A DNA stretch of 38,691 nt from positions 2,735 through 41,425 of the forward strand of contig JABVXV010000445.1 of the NCBI GenBank assembly GCA_013365325.1, read 5' to 3'. The notes under the pieces were generated by a model. That model saw nothing but the letters and a program-made list of their open reading frames with translations. It searched no databases and was not told where the DNA came from. Made by a program: the position numbers and the translations under genes. This DNA comes from Dipetalonema caudispina. Lineage: Eukaryota > Nematoda > Chromadorea > Rhabditida > Onchocercidae. How positions within the stretch are numbered: position 1 is the first letter of the stretch; each line of letters begins with the position of its first letter. Shown here piece after piece: positions 34,259 to 38,691 of the stretch.

Positions 34259-36364
34259 TTTAATTATAACAGAAAAGTGTCACTTATCTATCGGTTTAGT
34301 ATTAGAATGATTAATAACTACTTAGCTAATATGTTTACATTGGAAAATAGAATCTTAAGTAAGTTCAATTTTGCATATATTCATCTAAATTTATATTTGC
34401 ATAAAAAAATTTTAACCAATTTCAAATGTTAATTCTAACAATAGCAAATTAAAAAATTACGATAAAAGCAGCAAAAGAACGCTAATATCAGCTGACAGTA
34501 ATCTATGATATTATTAATGATTAGAATAATGATAAAGTAATCACTTTAATTAAATAAATTGCACGGTAGTAATATCAACCATTAGAGAAAAATAAAAACA
34601 TTTAATAGGTATAAATGTAAATATTGAATCCCTTGACTCTTAACCCCTTTCTCTCTTTCCTAGCCTTCTCTCGATCCATTTTTTGAGTGTATCATAAGTG
34701 TTGAATCTTAAAAAAGTTGATCATAAGAAGATTAAACAGCTCTCATATTTCTAAATTGAATAGCCAATATCATCTCGTTCACCTGAACTAATTGACTTAT
34801 CTGATCGATTATTTGATTAAGCCTTTTGTTCAGCATGCTAATATTCGATATGTAGAATGAATGGGTTGTTATGCAATAATTTATACCATAAACAAAAGTA
34901 ATCATTAATTAACTATTATGAAATAATTATCTTAAATATTTCCTTCATACTCATTTTCGTATGCTTTTTGTTTTCCTTTTTTCCTTTCTTTTCTTTTTTT
35001 AAATTCATTAAAAGTGTAGAAGTACACAAAATTATAGTGAAATGATGAATGAATGAATGAGTAAAGGAACTGATCAAAATTGAGATGAAAACAAAATCAA
35101 AGAGAAACAAGGAAAAGTAAAGAGAAATTGAGAACAACAATGATGGATGAATGATAGACACAATGATATGATCATTCTTTTTCATCCTTCTTTCTCTCTC
35201 TCTCTCTTTCCTTCATTCCCTCTCTCCCTCCCTTTCTTCTATTTAACTTCAGTGAGAAAAAGTTAGCTTTAACACAATTTTACAAAGGCAAAATTCTTTC
35301 CACTATAATCATAATTTATCAAATTACAACTATGTCGTAAATTTAAGAAATCAATGAAGAATGAAAGAATGAAAGAAGGAAAGAAGGAAAAGAAAAGATG
35401 AAGGGAAATTATCGTTTATTGTTAATATTTTCTAAAAAAAAAAATATTTTTCTATCATTTTTTGTTCGTTTTAATATTTTATAGTGCAATTTAGTATTTG
35501 GGAAAATTTTTAAGAAGCAAACATTGGATGATTCATTTGATCTTTTTCTGTATAAATTTGATAAGCATAAAATTTTCAAATTTAAATACTAATATTAGAA
35601 GAAAATTCTCATTGTTTGCAAACAAAGAAGAATAAAAAATAAAAACAAAACATTTGACTTATTATCTTTCAAAAGCCGTCTCAATCAATGTAAATAATAG
35701 TGGAAGAAATTTCACAACTATGTCATTTTCAGGGCCTATTATTCTTGAATAACTAAGCCTATCGAGAAATCAAAGTTCTCATTCTTCTTGCCTCATAGAA
35801 ATACTTCATTATCTTTCCCCGCTATTTTTGTGGGAGTTTCTTACTGAACCATTATGACTCTAAATGACACAACAAAATTTACATTTGTCATAATAATGTC
35901 ATTTCACAAATCGATGATAAAATGTAATGCATCCAATATGCAATTTATTTAAACAAAAATCTTTTTTCTATCCTCTTTTTTTTTTCATGAAAATTGCAAC
36001 GAAAAATTGATGAATTAAATTTGTCGATATGTTTCTATTTCTACAAATCTATATTTATGTCAGTACTTTAACCAAATATGAAAAAATATGTTGCAAAAAT
36101 ATAATTACATATTATTATCAACATATTTTTTTATATTTGATTTGAAATAATTGAAAAAATTTTAAGCATTTAAATTTTTTGCTAAAATGTATGGATTATT
36201 GCCGCAACGGTAAGCTTCCGATGATAAATAATGCTCGTATGTATTGCATTAAATGTGGAATGATTTAAATCACTTCATAGATGTTTGAGCACTGAAATAA
36301 AAAAATAAAAAGGAGAAACGTAAGAAGGAAACGAAAAGAAATTGGAAAACATTCAGATTGGATC

Positions 36365-36402
36365 TGTTTCTGTTTCTGTTTCCGTTTCCGTTTCCGTTTC
36401 CA
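36365..36402. repeat. Hexanucleotide tandem repeat (GTTTCT/GTTTCC)
   Basis: About six units of GTTTCY. The first are GTTTCT and the later ones GTTTCC, so a point change has spread through half the array. Confidence 0.85.
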
Positions 36403-36887
36403 TTGGTTTAATAACGTTCTGTATTATAAAATAAATCCTTTTATTATTCCTTCCTAGAATACTATAAAAATCATGAAATTCTACAAATTAAACTATGATA
36501 AATGAATCGGGATGTACACGTTAATGTTACAAAGTTAATATTTCATAAAAATTTTACCATCTTTGGAACAACCAACAGAGAGCAACATATATTTTATATG
36601 ATATGAATAATTGTAAACTTAATTGCATATCAACAACTAATTAGCAATGAAAAAAAAAAACAAATAGTAAATTTACAAAATTTTCCACGAGACACTAATC
36701 ATTTTCAAACTAACTAACAGTTAAATTAAATAAGCTAATTAGCATTGTGTTTTTGTTGCGTGCCATATATGCATATGCATGTTGCACACGCAAATCCGTG
36801 TGTAAAAATAAATGCTTAAATTTAATGTATTTTAAATTAGTAATACATATGAACATATCGACTAATTGCTTGGAAAGTTGTTTTAAG

Positions 36888-36914
36888 TTTTTTTTTTTTT
36901 TTTTTTTTTTTTTT
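36888..36914. repeat. Poly-T tract (27 nt)
   Basis: An uninterrupted T run. Confidence 0.85.
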
Positions 36915-37650
36915 GAACATTTTGATCGATAGTCAGAGTGAAATGAAATTTGATGAGAATGTTTTTATTTGCTAACATTAAACAAATTCCTCAAATAATG
37001 TAATTTCTCATGAGATGTTTATTTAAACTTAAATATTAGCAAAATAGATTGGATAAAATACTCAAATTTTACATCACATAGTTTTACATGTTAGCATTGT
37101 ATGGTTTCATTAGGAGGAAAATATTTGAACATGAATGATAAAGTGTTGAATGCATTGAAATAATAGATTACTTCAAAATATATTTTGAATTTCAATTCTT
37201 ATTTTATAATTAGAAATTGCTAACATTTGGTCTCAAACTTGTTTAAGGTTTCATGCAACATTAAAATGATATGCTAAAACCAATAAAAGATATTCGTAAT
37301 TGATTATGTTCGTATACACTAATTGATAATCAATTTCATATTTTTGCGATTAAAATTTTGACGTGTTTAATTAGGTTTTTTTTCGTCCTTCCTAATTTCT
37401 CATAACTAATCGAAATTGATGCAAATTTATTTGAAAATGAACCTATAATTCTTTAATATTTAAAAATATTTCAAGTTAATTTTCTTTTCTGATAATAAAC
37501 AATTACTATAACAATAAAAGTATTTTGAGTTAATTCTTTTCTTTTGTGATAATAACAGTTGGTAATTGTTGATATCACAACTGCTCTTGTCATGATCATC
37601 AACTAACGATAATACTAACCTATCAGTAGCAATTCTAGATTATGTCGGGA

Positions 37651-37688
37651 CTCTTTCATCTCCAACGATGTTTTTAGAGATGAAAGAG
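37651..37688. repeat. Perfect 12-bp inverted repeat, 14-nt loop
   Basis: CTCTTTCATCTC at 37651-37662 and GAGATGAAAGAG at 37677-37688 are exact reverse complements around a 14-nt spacer. Pairing does not extend outward, so it is shorter than a normal microRNA precursor stem. Confidence 0.75.
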
Positions 37689-37769
37689 CTGTTATTCCTT
37701 TTAATATCGGTGAAATTTTTTCCATTATAACAACTATGGAATGATTTTTGAAATTCAAATAAAATTGGA

Positions 37770-37995
37770 AAAAAAGAAGACGAAGAAGGATGTAAAAAAG
37801 GAAGTAAGGAAAAAATGAGAATATAACTGAGAAAAAGATAAGAAAAGAGAAGGAATGAGAAAGAAAACAATAAGAAAAGAGAAATAAAAGGAAATTAAAA
37901 ATAATAAAAAGAAAAGTAAAAACAAAAAATTATCCTACAAAGATAAAGAAATAAGCAAAACAAAAAAAAGAAATTAAAAAAGTGAGAAAAAATTT
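37770..37995. other. Purine-rich strand-asymmetric block
   Basis: About 225 bp in which the plus strand is almost entirely A and G, with AAGAAG, GGAAGTAAGG and AGAAAAG-type motifs. The minus-strand frame reads as a Phe/Ser/Leu-rich peptide, which is a composition artefact. Confidence 0.6.
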
Positions 37996-38268
37996 TTTTA
38001 AAAAAAGGCATGAAAATATTACAATGAATTTTTTGTTAAAGTGTTAGGATCTAACTTCTTCGAAAGTACATATTTTGGAATATATTTGAATGATTAGGAC
38101 GGATAATATGAAATGTAAAAATTAAAATGCGAAAAAAAATAAATGTAGGCGATCAGTTAAAGTATGATTGATTGGAATTATAAAAAAGGATTTTGGAAAA
38201 GATTCACTTAAAAAGGAAATTCATTATTCGATGAAAAGAAGGAAAAGAAATTTAGAAGCTTGGCTGTT

Positions 38269-38365
38269 AGTAATAATACTACTACCATTACCACCAACAC
38301 TACTATTACAACTATCATTTGATAAATAGAGAGAGAGAGAGAGAGGGAGGGAGAGAGAGAGAGAA
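38269..38365. repeat. (ACT)n/(ACC)n remnant followed by a (GA)n microsatellite
   Basis: A short degenerate ACT/ACC array (38269-38316) is followed by about 38 bp of GA units with a GGGAGG interruption (38328-38365). Confidence 0.8.
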
Positions 38366-38691
38366 ATGGAAAGGAATAAGCAATGAAATTTGAAATCGAT
38401 GAATGAGAAATGTTAGGAAGTTATTTAACTGGGTATAGAGACTTTTTGAATAATTGTTATTCCATGATTAAATTTTAAATCTAACCACAATTGAGATATA
38501 ATTTAATTTAATTCAGTGCTAAACCAATATTTTATTCTATAGTGTGCAAGAAAAAAAAACAAAGGTACGATTTTTTTTTGTTATTAGCTATTATTTCCAT
38601 CAGAAAATCAATTTATCAGAAAAATTTCATTAACAAAACATTACCAATTGCTCGAAAAAGAAAAAATCTTCAGTGATAACATAAATTACCA

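Larger units (their letters stand above)
26053..38691. other. Gene-free AT-rich region 5' of the exchanger
   Basis: About 12.6 kb in which I find no coding exon on either strand. The open frames present are short and dominated by Ile, Asn, Lys and Phe or by simple repeats. The part nearest 26050 should hold the exchanger promoter. Less AT-rich islets occur at about 27790-27850, 30480-30640, 35740-35860 and 36195-36240, and may be regulatory or non-coding exon sequence. Other poly-A runs of about 17-20 nt occur near 27665, 27930, 28443, 28808 and 28973. Confidence 0.6.

Noticed and set aside
1..38691. CRISPR arrays, rRNA, tRNA, integrated virus or transposase genes
   Set aside because: No regularly spaced repeats, rRNA-like segments, cloverleaf candidates or recognisable mobile-element proteins were seen by eye on either strand; a tRNA could still be missed without a dedicated search.

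Overview
The window looks like nuclear DNA from a nematode, most likely a spirurid/filarial (clade III) worm. It is very AT-rich, with many long poly-A/poly-T runs and microsatellites, and it holds two intron-rich genes with compact exons and nematode-style TTTNAG or TTTTAG acceptors. The assignment to a clade is an inference from base composition and gene content; nothing here identifies a species. I found no bacterial, viral or transposase genes, no rRNA and no recognisable tRNA.

Layout. Positions 1-7159 are gene-free, repeat-rich sequence upstream of the first gene. A possible 5' exon lies at 7160-7216. Positions 8391-15126 (+) hold an 11-exon gene for the PRDM1/Blimp-1 orthologue, BLMP-1: a PR/SET domain, an 84-residue glutamine tract, a proline-rich linker and five zinc fingers. 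All 11 exons join in frame to give 849 residues plus a stop. Positions 15127-18197 are the convergent intergenic interval with candidate poly(A) signals for both genes. Positions 18198-26049 (-) hold a 16-exon gene for a K+-dependent Na+/Ca2+ exchanger (SLC24/NCKX family). All 16 exons join in frame to give 653 residues plus a stop. Positions 26053-38691 contain microsatellites, two short perfect inverted repeats and a few less AT-rich islets, but no coding exon I can support.

The two genes are tail-to-tail and have no obvious functional link. One is a nuclear repressor that in nematodes acts in developmental timing and epidermal programmes. The other is a plasma-membrane cation exchanger. 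The features most worth a second look are the duplicated polyQ tract and the insertion inside the PR domain of BLMP-1, a possible alternative 5' exon with GATA-type sites near the blmp-1 start, an approximately 170-bp snap-back inverted repeat in an exchanger intron, and a 41-nt A tract just before the exchanger's last exon. I see no convincing evidence for a wholly new biological system. Splice sites were assigned by eye from GT/AG signals, reading frame and similarity to known family motifs; no alignment or search was run.
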